Source: Enterocloster lavalensis
Lineage (GTDB): Bacteria > Bacillota > Clostridia > Lachnospirales > Lachnospiraceae
Reading direction: 5' to 3'
NCBI RefSeq assembly: GCF_902364025.1
Contig: NZ_CABJCG010000026.1
Coordinates: forward strand, 7,375-71,374
Length of the DNA stretch: 64,000 bases
Under the pieces are notes generated by a model. That model was not told the origin of the DNA. It searched no databases and saw only the letters and a list, made by a program, of their open reading frames with translations. A program made the translations under genes and the position numbers. The number at the start of each line of letters is the position of its first letter. Position 1 is the stretch's first letter. Below, one piece after another: positions 42,671-50,564 of this stretch.

Positions 42671-43903
42671 CTACATTCCGTCCTTGATGGCGTCGATATA
42701 ACCTCTCACGTCGCAGGGCCGGTATTTGCTGGCCCTGCAGCGGGCGGAATGCTCCATCAGCTCCGGCTGCAGAATATAGCTTTTATACCCATTTGTGTAC
42801 CCGCAGATGATGCAGCAGCGGGCCTTGCTGTGCTGTTTCAGCTCAATTCCCAGAGCGGACCCCAGTTCTCCCGGGCTGGACACCAGCTCTAAATCCCCCA
42901 GCCGGATGATACTGGAGTACAGACCGATATCCACCTCGTCGAGATCCAGCTTCCGCTTCAGGCTGTTGGCCTCGTCGTACAGCAGCTTCTTCTCCTGCGC
43001 GCCTTCGGCCCGTTCCATCTCCTGCTGAAGCCCTGCAATCTCCGCCAGAATCTCCCCAGTGTGATCCTCCGGTATGTAATTCACCCGGTATTTCACCAGA
43101 CGTTCCCCTTCAAAGCGCAGATCCAGCGGCGTATCGCAGGAAATCTCATGGATCTTCTTTGCGACGCCGGAGGCCAGCCGTTCAAGCTCCCCGTAGTCCG
43201 TCCCCTGCCGCCACGCCCGGTTGCTGCAATCCCCCGCAGCCCCCACGATCATGGCCGGATAATAGCCCCGCAGCCGGTACAGCTCATTGCACACCACCCC
43301 CGCGTAATCCGCCGTGAGCAGCGTATTTTCCGGGTCCAGCACCGTGGAGTGGGTAGCCCAGTTGCAGAGCGCGGCCACCACCGTTCCGTCCGCGTTCCGG
43401 CATTCCGCCAGAATCACCTCGTTGTCCGCGTTCTCCCCGTAAAAGATGCGGCTGCCGTAATAGCCCTCCACCATGCCCCTGCCGAAATACATCCGGCACT
43501 CCTCCAGGGACGCGTGGCATTCCTCGTAGGCCCGTTTCACCGTCTCCACGTAAAAATCGTAGTATTCCTGGGAAAACACGCCGGTATTCCAGTGTTTGTG
43601 GTAGTCCATCACGGAGTGATGGTCGTGGGTGGCGCTGAAGAGAATGCAATTCTCATTCAACCCGTACTCCCGGGCCATCATCCCCTTGATCTCATCGCAG
43701 GACCACTCCTCAAACTCCAGGTAATCCGCGTTGAATATATAAATCTCGGTTCCGTCCACCTCTAGCAAAACGGCTCTGGCGAAGATGTCGTCGTGCACCC
43801 CCTGGGCCGGCTTTCTGCGGCTCTCATATCTGGGGCCGTAACCGATCAGATAAAACTCCCCGTTTGGCGTCAGGCGGTAACGGCCTGAGCTCGCTCTAAA
43901 CAT
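42671..43903 (-). CDS. neutral ceramidase-like hydrolase, cytoplasmic form
   Basis: 410 aa with no signal peptide. Seen: GVHDDIFARAVLLEVDG, LFSATHDHHSVMDYH (His-rich zinc-site region), NWATHSTVLDPENTLLTADYAG, core NWATHSTVL, and VGAAGDCSNRAW. These match the order of the N-terminal domain of neutral/alkaline ceramidases (known as zinc amidases), but the protein is shorter than true ceramidases. In an operon with a mannose-type PTS it more likely hydrolyses an amide or ester on a sugar-derived compound than a lipid. That is inference. Confidence 0.75.
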   Translation of the reverse strand: MFRASSGRYRLTPNGEFYLIGYGPRYESRRKPAQGVHDDIFARAVLLEVDGTEIYIFNADYLEFEEWSCDEIKGMMAREYGLNENCILFSATHDHHSVMDYHKHWNTGVFSQEYYDFYVETVKRAYEECHASLEECRMYFGRGMVEGYYGSRIFYGENADNEVILAECRNADGTVVAALCNWATHSTVLDPENTLLTADYAGVVCNELYRLRGYYPAMIVGAAGDCSNRAWRQGTDYGELERLASGVAKKIHEISCDTPLDLRFEGERLVKYRVNYIPEDHTGEILAEIAGLQQEMERAEGAQEKKLLYDEANSLKRKLDLDEVDIGLYSSIIRLGDLELVSSPGELGSALGIELKQHSKARCCIICGYTNGYKSYILQPELMEHSARCRASKYRPCDVRGYIDAIKDGM

Positions 43904-43909
43904 CTATGC

Positions 43910-44917
43910 CTATGCCTCCTTGATCTGGTCTTTTTTGTACACGTTGCGCCGGTTATAGCGGATCGCAGAGCCCTGGTAGATGTATTTCATCATAATCACC
44001 TTTGTCTCGCCCGTGGATGGACTGAATCGCTCCGTCATCTCGTCGTACCGCTCCGGGTCTTTCAAAATCGCCTCCGCGGCGTGCAGCAGATAGCGCAGCG
44101 TCTCGCCGGTCTGGTCCAGCATACCGTGTCCCGGAAATACCGCTTCAATCTCGTCCATCCTGGGCTCCAGCTTTTTCAGGGCGTCCCGCAGCGCTTCCAC
44201 CGTGCAGTTCTCAGCATAAGGTTCCCCCGGCGCCGCGTCGCAGATTCCGCCCGTGTCCCCGGTAAAAATAATATGGTTGTGGCGGTCGTAGTACCCGCTC
44301 TGCCCGGGAGAATGGCCCGGAAGCATAACCAGCTCCACCTCATAGCCGTCCCCCAGATCGAAGATGTGTCCGTCCTCCACGCCCACGATCTCGTACTCCC
44401 GCCATTTGACCAGATCGTTGCGGTCAAATTCCGTAAACCGGCAGGCCCCGTTCTCATCGAATAAGTAATTCCAAATATAGGGATTGTTCTTTTTCTCCAT
44501 GCGCGCCACCTCGGCCTCGGAGCAGTAGCAGCGCTCAAACTGGCAGTTGCCGTAGGCGTGATCGTAATGGGAGTGGGTGTTGGCCACGATTAACGGCTTA
44601 TCCCCCACCAGCTTTTTCACCAGCCCCTTGAAATCCCCTATACCGAACCCCGTATCAATCACCATGGCCTTCTCAGGCCCGTCGATCACAAAGGACCAGA
44701 CGTCGCCGGCTCCATCCAGGCTCTCGGAAAAACACGCGTACACATTGTCCCTCATCCGGTAGACCTCCGCGTAAGGATCGATCTCGGGATAGAACTGTTT
44801 CAATGTGCTGAACTCCCGCAGAATTTTGTAATACGGCCAGCGGATCGCCCGCTCTTCGTCCCACACAATACGCCTGGACTTCAAGTCGGACTTGATCGGT
44901 CTGGGCAAACGTTTCAT
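43910..44917 (-). CDS. metallo-beta-lactamase-fold hydrolase
   Basis: 335 aa. Seen: VIDTGFGIGDFKGLV, NTHSHYDHAYGN (HxHxDH), LPGHSPGQSGYYDRHN, FTGDTGGI with the bridging Asp, and FPGHG near the end. GGAGGGAGT precedes the ATG at 44917. The gene is first in the PTS operon and ends 7 bases before the ceramidase-like gene, so both are probably expressed with the transporter. Substrate unknown. Confidence 0.9.
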   Translation of the reverse strand: MKRLPRPIKSDLKSRRIVWDEERAIRWPYYKILREFSTLKQFYPEIDPYAEVYRMRDNVYACFSESLDGAGDVWSFVIDGPEKAMVIDTGFGIGDFKGLVKKLVGDKPLIVANTHSHYDHAYGNCQFERCYCSEAEVARMEKKNNPYIWNYLFDENGACRFTEFDRNDLVKWREYEIVGVEDGHIFDLGDGYEVELVMLPGHSPGQSGYYDRHNHIIFTGDTGGICDAAPGEPYAENCTVEALRDALKKLEPRMDEIEAVFPGHGMLDQTGETLRYLLHAAEAILKDPERYDEMTERFSPSTGETKVIMMKYIYQGSAIRYNRRNVYKKDQIKEA

Positions 44918-45000
44918 ACGAACTCCCTCCTTTTCATAAAATTAATACATTTTTTCGTTTCCATACTCATCAATTCGTGAAACTGATGTTATTATAAACA

Positions 45001-45029
45001 AAAAAACCGGCTTGTTGGGCCGATTTTTT
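45001..45029. terminator. terminator between PRD regulator and PTS operon
   Basis: AAAAAACCGGC and GCCGATTTTTT pair with one mismatch around a 7-base loop; A and T runs on both sides. On the minus strand TATAAT follows shortly after, so a promoter for the PTS operon may start directly behind the terminator, but no convincing -35 was found. Confidence 0.8.
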
Positions 45030-45063
45030 GATGTATCAATAAATCAAATTGTGAGTTTAAATG

Positions 45064-47025
45064 TCAGCCGATGTCCGGGTAGAGCACACCCAGCGGCTCC
45101 CCGCCGCCGTTGACCAGCCGGTCGGCTGCCTCCGCAGAAATATGGACGAATCGTCTCAGCACGCCGTCCAGCATCTGGTTGGTCTGATAGGAGGCCAGGC
45201 GGTTGTAGCAGACGAAAATCCGGGAACGGTTATGATTCCACACAATCGCGTTTTTATTGAGCAGAACCGCAATCTGCTGCTGTTGCATCCCACCGGTCAA
45301 CACCGGCAGAAGCACCACCCCGTTTTCCCGCTCCATCTCCACATAGGAGTCATTTTCCCGCATATGGGCCAGAAACTCCTGACGCCCGACGCCGTACTGC
45401 TCAAACAGGTCCGCAAGATACTGGAACACCCCTTCTTTGGACTTGAGATTCGTGCGGTAGAAATACTGTTTCTTGAGGATCGTCCATTCGCAGTTTTTCT
45501 GCACCTCGCTCAAATAAGTGTCCAATTCCGGGCAGCGGAACTGGAACGGCAGAAATTCCACCTGTAAAATCGGAAGATTGTAGGACAGCAAATCCAGATA
45601 CATTTTCCTGTTTTTTCCAATATCTGTCAGAATTACATCAAACTCCGTGGGCTCGTCCTCCACGTACTCGTAGGCCTCGGCGGGCACCACCGCCCGTATC
45701 TCCTTGCCGTAACCGTTGCGGATATTGAGCGCCAGCAGCTTTGCGCATGCCACCCCATACTGGGAGATCACCAGGATTTTCTGGGCGTAATAACAGTAGC
45801 CGTCCGCCTTTAAAAGCCTGCTGAAAATATAAAACGCGCTGATGGCGTCGTCCTTGCTCAGGTGGATTCCATGCCGTTCTTCATAGAAGCGGGCGAAACA
45901 GATGCAGGAGTCGGCGGAGCGGATTCCCTTGCGCTTCACATAGCCGTAGGCCTCCCAATCCGAATAGATGCGAAATTCCAGCCGGTTCTGCAGCAGGTAG
46001 AGGAAACAAACCCAGTCCTCAAAAAAGGCGTCGTCGAACAACCCTTCCGGACAGCCGAATACCGCCGTCAGGCGCTCGGTCAAAGCCCTTGCCTCCTCAT
46101 AAAATGCTTCGTACTCCGGGAGGTCCCGGATGTGATCGTTCCGGGATTCATGGGCGAGCAGCAGCATGGACAGCCCCAGCACATCCTGCTCCGGCACATT
46201 CACATGCCGGCTCTGCGCAAGCCGGTCATAGAGCGTTTTGGCAAAGGCGTACTCCGCCGTGTTCCGCGCCCGTTTCACCTGGGCGTCGGTGAATCGGATG
46301 TTGGCCGTCTGCCGGCGGCGGCTTAAGCTCAACTGCATGTAGTGGATCATTTTCGGTAAATACAGAAGGGGCAGGGAAAAATCGTACTGCTCCGTCAGAC
46401 ATTCCACCATCTGCCGCCGGATATGGTCAAACAACGGCTCCCCGTCCAGCATAAAGAACAGCGTCTTGAACTCGCTCTCCTTATAATGGATTTCTTCCAG
46501 AGTTGTCTTATAAATCTTATGCTGATAGATCAGGCACTGCCGGATACTCCACTCGTCCCCCTCCACGGTCAGGAAGCCGCGCTTATTCTTCAGGGTCAGA
46601 TCAAAGGTCTTTAAAATGTCCTTCACGCTGCCCAGATGGCGGAACATCGTCCCCCGGGAACAGTACAGCTCCTGGCACAGCTCCTCCACTGTCACATGGC
46701 CGGAACAGCAGATGCACTTGCGCGTCAGGTAATGAATCTCGGAAGGATACTGGTTGTCCATCCGCTGGTACCGGTTGCACAGATCCCACACCTTTTCCAG
46801 ATACGGCCCTGCTAACGTCCGGTCCGCAATCTCAAGATAATTGCCCACCGAGGTCTTGGAGGCGATGGATACCCCATGTTTTTCCATCTCCTCATTGATC
46901 AGGGCGATCTCCTTTCGGATGGTATTGATCGCCACATTGCAGGAAAGCGCCAGCTCCTTATTGGAAACCGGATGCTTTTCCTCCATGATATACTTTAAAA
47001 TTTTCCGATCCAGATGATTCAGCAT
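45064..47025 (-). CDS. BglG/LicR-type PRD transcriptional activator
   Basis: 653 aa from the ATG at 47025; an upstream TTG frame to 47082 is less likely. Order: helix-turn-helix (LDRKILKYIMEEKHPVSNKELAL, core HPVSNKELALSC), a second HTH (VTVEELCQELYCSRGTMFRHL), PRD-like helices (LLLAHESRNDHIRDL), an EIIB-like domain (KILVISQYGVACAKLLA) and a C-terminal EIIA-like part. In the EIIB-like loop Ser stands where Cys is expected. Known: PTS phosphorylation sets the activity of such activators. It lies directly upstream of the mannose-type PTS operon on the same strand and probably activates it. Confidence 0.85.
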   Translation of the reverse strand: MLNHLDRKILKYIMEEKHPVSNKELALSCNVAINTIRKEIALINEEMEKHGVSIASKTSVGNYLEIADRTLAGPYLEKVWDLCNRYQRMDNQYPSEIHYLTRKCICCSGHVTVEELCQELYCSRGTMFRHLGSVKDILKTFDLTLKNKRGFLTVEGDEWSIRQCLIYQHKIYKTTLEEIHYKESEFKTLFFMLDGEPLFDHIRRQMVECLTEQYDFSLPLLYLPKMIHYMQLSLSRRRQTANIRFTDAQVKRARNTAEYAFAKTLYDRLAQSRHVNVPEQDVLGLSMLLLAHESRNDHIRDLPEYEAFYEEARALTERLTAVFGCPEGLFDDAFFEDWVCFLYLLQNRLEFRIYSDWEAYGYVKRKGIRSADSCICFARFYEERHGIHLSKDDAISAFYIFSRLLKADGYCYYAQKILVISQYGVACAKLLALNIRNGYGKEIRAVVPAEAYEYVEDEPTEFDVILTDIGKNRKMYLDLLSYNLPILQVEFLPFQFRCPELDTYLSEVQKNCEWTILKKQYFYRTNLKSKEGVFQYLADLFEQYGVGRQEFLAHMRENDSYVEMERENGVVLLPVLTGGMQQQQIAVLLNKNAIVWNHNRSRIFVCYNRLASYQTNQMLDGVLRRFVHISAEAADRLVNGGGEPLGVLYPDIG

Positions 47026-47160
47026 GTCGTCCGCCCGTTCTTGTGACTGTGGTTGATTGGCCGTCCGCACCCCGGATTCCAAAACGCGGATCTATATACC
47101 CTTTCATTTTACATGTTTTTAACACAGATTACAATACGCGGGCAGTCCATTGCCCCAACT

Positions 47161-47233
47161 CCGGCAATCGCCTTCAGGGCCGCCCCGTCCGCAGCCGGCA
47201 ATCGCCTTCAGGGCCGCCCCGTCCGCAGCCGGC
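47161..47233. repeat. perfect 34-bp direct repeat plus partial third copy
   Basis: The 34-bp unit begins CCGGCAATCGCCTTCAGGGC and ends CGTCCGCAG. Copies at 47161-47194 and 47195-47228 are identical; a third starts CCGGCA at 47229 and stops. It lies 12 bases beyond the stop of the sugar-binding lipoprotein gene. Confidence 0.92.
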
Positions 47234-47245
47234 AGCCCGGCGTAC

Positions 47246-48592
47246 TCACCTCCCGGCCTCATCCAACGCCTTCTGCGCCGTCCTGCACGCCTCGTCCAGC
47301 GCCTCCCGCACCGGCACGTTCTCGATCTCCACCTTGTCCGCCGCGATCTCCAACGCGTCGAATATCTTACCTCCCGTGGGATCGATGGGCATGGGCGATG
47401 CATGCATGGCCTGACTCAACGGCACCAGGGCCTGGGGATTCTCCTGTGTGTAAGCCTTGTACCCCTCATCCTCCAGCGTGGATGCGCGCACCGGAATGTA
47501 ACCGGTTGCCATGGACCATCTGGCCTGATTGGCGGGCCGGGCGAAGAACTTCATGAACTCATAAACGCCCTGTTTGGTCTCCGCCTTGCCGGTTTCCACC
47601 ATCACCAGCTGCAACACCCTTGCCACCGGGGCCGGGGGATTCTCCTCGAAGCCGGGCTGTTCCATGGCTCCCACCACGGAAAAATCCAGATCGGCCTGGT
47701 CTCCCGAGGAGCCGGTGTAACCTCCTGCGCGGCCCTCCAGCACATCGTCCATGGTCTGATACCAATACTCCCAGCCCTGTCCGCCGGAGTGGATTGCCAT
47801 GGTTTCCGCGTCGTGGATCCCCCGGCGCACCAGCTCCCAGGACTCCACCCACTGGTCGGAATTGATCGTAACCCGGGTTCCGTCCGCGCTCAACAGGCTG
47901 CCGCCGTTGCTCAGTGCAATGTCAACCAGATTGTCCGCACCCCACATAGGCTCCCAGCCGTACAGCTTCTCTTGGCCGCCCATACCGCTTACCGCCTCCG
48001 CGGCCCGCTCCAGATCCTGCCAGGTGCCGATCTGTTCCGGATCGATGCCCGCCCGGTCAAACAGCTCCCGGTTGTAATACATCACCTGGGTGGTCCCGTA
48101 AGCCGGCATGGCGAACACCGCGCCGTCCCCAAGCCTGCACTGGTCATAAAATACCGGCACAAAATCCTCTGTCTCCAGCGCTTCATCGGCCTCAAAATAG
48201 GAGCTCAAACCGGCCAGCAGCCCCTTTTCCGCCAGACTGCGCGCCTTGTCCGAGTCCAGAAGGGCCGCGTCCGCCCCGGTTTTTCCCGCGATGGCCGCCG
48301 CCAGCTTGGTGTAGGTCTCGTCGTAATCCGCCTGCTGGATTCCCGTCACCTGGTACTGCTGCTGGGAACTGTTGAAGTCCCCGATCAGTTCCTCCATGAC
48401 TCCGGCCGCAGTTTTGCCGCCGGAATACCACAGGGTCACCTGCACCCGCCCGTCCTTCACCACATCCGCTCTGGCTCCCGTTCCTCCCGCCCGCGCCCCG
48501 CAGCCCCAAAGGGTGCTCGCCGCCAGCACCGCGGCCGCGGCCAGCGCGGCGGTTCGGATTCCGCTCAAGCTTCCAGTCTGTTTTCTATTCAT
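47246..48592 (-). CDS. sugar ABC transporter binding lipoprotein (family 1)
   Basis: 448 aa from the ATG at 48592, preceded by GAGGAGCG; the frame continuing to 49081 overlaps the permease and is a shadow. Residues 1-31 are a lipoprotein signal ending L-W-G-C. Seen: VTLWYSGGKTAAGVMEELI, FNSSQQQYQV, AMPAYGTTQVMYYNRELFDRAG, core TTQVMYYNRELF, and GKAETKQGVYEFMKF. Third gene in the operon after two permeases, an order seen in carbohydrate uptake systems. The ligand is unknown. Confidence 0.93.
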   Translation of the reverse strand: MNRKQTGSLSGIRTAALAAAAVLAASTLWGCGARAGGTGARADVVKDGRVQVTLWYSGGKTAAGVMEELIGDFNSSQQQYQVTGIQQADYDETYTKLAAAIAGKTGADAALLDSDKARSLAEKGLLAGLSSYFEADEALETEDFVPVFYDQCRLGDGAVFAMPAYGTTQVMYYNRELFDRAGIDPEQIGTWQDLERAAEAVSGMGGQEKLYGWEPMWGADNLVDIALSNGGSLLSADGTRVTINSDQWVESWELVRRGIHDAETMAIHSGGQGWEYWYQTMDDVLEGRAGGYTGSSGDQADLDFSVVGAMEQPGFEENPPAPVARVLQLVMVETGKAETKQGVYEFMKFFARPANQARWSMATGYIPVRASTLEDEGYKAYTQENPQALVPLSQAMHASPMPIDPTGGKIFDALEIAADKVEIENVPVREALDEACRTAQKALDEAGR

Positions 48593-48618
48593 TCTAATCG
48601 CTCCTCTCATTCCACAAT

Positions 48619-49473
48619 CTACCCTTTCGTTCCCATATCCGTAATCCCCGCCATAATCCGCCGCTGGGCCACGGCGAACAACGCCAGCAGCGGCAGCACT
48701 CCCACCGTCCCGGCCGCCATGACGAGGGGCCACTGGGTCCCGTAGGCCCCGCCCTCGTACAGAAAGCGCCGCAGCCCCTGGGAAATCAGGCTTTTCTCCG
48801 GCGTGTCCGTGATCAGCGACGGCCACATGTAGCTGTTGTAAGTGCCGATAAATGCAAGCAGCATGAACGTGACTACGGACGGCCGCGCCATAGGCAACGC
48901 GATGTGCCACAGCACGGTAAAATGTCCGGCTCCGTCCATCCGGGCCGCTTCCACAGCGGCGGCCGGAATCTGGCCAAACGCCTGGCGCAGCAGGAAAATT
49001 CCAAACACGCTGACCCCGTTGGAGAGGATCAGCCCCCTGTAGGAGTCCAGTAAGCCCAGCCGCGCCAACAGCACGTAACAAGGGATATAGGTGGCCGCCG
49101 TGGGCACCATATAGGTGAACAACACCAGGGAAAACAACAGCCTGCGCCCCTTAAACCGCATGAACACCACCGCGTAGGAGAACAAGGCGCAGCAGACCAC
49201 CTGCAGCGCCATGGTCAGGGACGCCACAAACAGGCTGTTGAACAGGTAACGGGGAATCGGCGACTCCAGTAAAATCTCCCGGTAATTTCCCCACTGCCAG
49301 ACCGCAGGCAGAGCCAGCCCCGGCTCCATCACCTCGGCCTTTGTCTTAAAAGAGCTTAAAACCATCCACAAAAACGGAAACACCGCGGCCGCCGAGGCCA
49401 CCGCCAATACCACATGGTTGACCGCCCGCAATAACGGCCGTTTTCCCAGATCCTTTAACAAAATCCCCGTCAT
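48619..49473 (-). CDS. sugar ABC transporter permease, MalG type
   Basis: 284 aa from the ATG at 49473 (GGGAGGAGAG upstream), ATGA overlap with the other permease. Six hydrophobic segments. The EAA loop reads EAARMDGAGHFTVLWHIALP, which contacts the ATPase. No ATP-binding gene is near; in many Firmicutes a shared MsmX-type ATPase serves such importers. Confidence 0.94.
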   Translation of the reverse strand: MTGILLKDLGKRPLLRAVNHVVLAVASAAAVFPFLWMVLSSFKTKAEVMEPGLALPAVWQWGNYREILLESPIPRYLFNSLFVASLTMALQVVCCALFSYAVVFMRFKGRRLLFSLVLFTYMVPTAATYIPCYVLLARLGLLDSYRGLILSNGVSVFGIFLLRQAFGQIPAAAVEAARMDGAGHFTVLWHIALPMARPSVVTFMLLAFIGTYNSYMWPSLITDTPEKSLISQGLRRFLYEGGAYGTQWPLVMAAGTVGVLPLLALFAVAQRRIMAGITDMGTKG

Positions 49474-50354
49474 CTCTCTCCTCCCTGCCATTCCTCCCCT
49501 TCCCGGCTCCCTGCGCGCATTTTCCCCTGCAGCCACGCCAGCCCCAGGCCCAGCGCCATGAGAACCACCACCGCGGCCGCGGCCTGCCCCATCCGAAACT
49601 GTTCAAACCCCAGCTGATAGTAGAGATACAATAGCGTCCTGGTGCTCCCCGAGGGACCGCCCTGGGTCAGAATCTGAATCTGATCGTAGGCCCGCAGGGC
49701 TTCCACCGCCAGCAGCAGCCCCACCATCCGCACCGACGGCGCGATCAGAGGCAGCGTCACAGACCGGAAACGCCGGAATGTTCCGGCTCCGTCCACCGCG
49801 GCCGCCTCGCCGAGCTCCGCCGGAACCCGGGAGAGCGCGCCCATGAACAGCAGCATCACATATCCCATATTTTTCCAAACTGTCACCAACGCCACCGCCG
49901 CCAGCGCTGTGTCCGAGCTCTTCAGCCAGTCGCTCCCGCTTCCCCCCAGCCATCGGAGCACCTGGTTGGCGAATCCCCTGTCCGGCTCAAAAATCCAGGT
50001 CCAGACAATGGACACTGCCACCGTGGGGGTGATCCACGGGGCAAACAGAAAGGCCGCATAGGGGGTGTTTTGGCCCGCCGCGGTCACAAGCGCAGCCAGC
50101 GCCAGTCCCAACGCCACTCCCGGAATCACCGTCTCCAGCGCAAACATCAGCGTCTGGCGCAGAGCAGCCGCGAATGCCTCGTCTCCCAGAAGGTTCCGGT
50201 AATTTTCCAGCCCCACCACGCGAAAATCCGGCGTCATATAGTCCCAGTCCGTCAGGCTGATCCCCACCGTCGCAGCAATGGGCCCCAGCCAGAACAGTAC
50301 CAGAAACGCCATGGCCGGGAAAATAAATACCAGTATCTGCAATCTCCGCCGCAT
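49470..50354 (-). CDS. sugar ABC transporter permease, MalF type
   Basis: 294 aa from the ATG at 50354, with AGGAGGT 7 bases upstream; an ATG at 50396 is possible but lacks a site. Six hydrophobic segments. The EAA loop is EAAAVDGAGTFRRFRSVTLP. First gene of the three-gene importer operon, behind the promoter at 50425-50453. Confidence 0.94.
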   Translation of the reverse strand: MRRRLQILVFIFPAMAFLVLFWLGPIAATVGISLTDWDYMTPDFRVVGLENYRNLLGDEAFAAALRQTLMFALETVIPGVALGLALAALVTAAGQNTPYAAFLFAPWITPTVAVSIVWTWIFEPDRGFANQVLRWLGGSGSDWLKSSDTALAAVALVTVWKNMGYVMLLFMGALSRVPAELGEAAAVDGAGTFRRFRSVTLPLIAPSVRMVGLLLAVEALRAYDQIQILTQGGPSGSTRTLLYLYYQLGFEQFRMGQAAAAVVVLMALGLGLAWLQGKMRAGSREGEEWQGGER

Positions 50355-50410
50355 CCGCTTACCTCCTGACCACCAAACCGCTTGTTCATTTTCCATTATT
50401 TATCAAATTA

Positions 50411-50468
50411 ATTGAACATCATTGACTATACACATTCATCGCGCAAAAGTCAACATCTTATGTTCAAT
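50411..50468. promoter_or_regulatory. inverted ATTGAACAT half-sites around the ABC promoter
   Basis: ATTGAACAT at 50411-50419 and ATGTTCAAT at 50460-50468 flank the promoter on both sides. A regulator bound to both could loop the DNA. No regulator gene lies beside this operon. Confidence 0.5.
50425..50453 (-). promoter_or_regulatory. sigma-A promoter of the sugar ABC operon
   Basis: Minus strand TTGACT (50453-50448), 17-base spacer, TATAGT (50430-50425). Confidence 0.8.
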
Positions 50469-50506
50469 ATTTTTAAATATTAGTATTTTTTGAACGCATA
50501 TCCCAT

Positions 50507-50545
50507 AAAAAAAGCACCTTCCCCGAATAATAGAAAGATGCTTTC
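50507..50545 (-). terminator. terminator of the BrnQ gene
   Basis: Minus strand AAAGCATCTTTC and GGGAAGGTGCTTT fold into a stem of about 12 bp with G-U pairs, then a run of seven T. Confidence 0.85.
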
Positions 50546-50564
50546 AACCTTATACTGTTACCGT

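Noticed and set aside
48593..49081. N-terminal extension of the sugar-binding lipoprotein
   Set aside because: It overlaps the permease gene in another frame and would bury the lipoprotein signal that starts at 48592.
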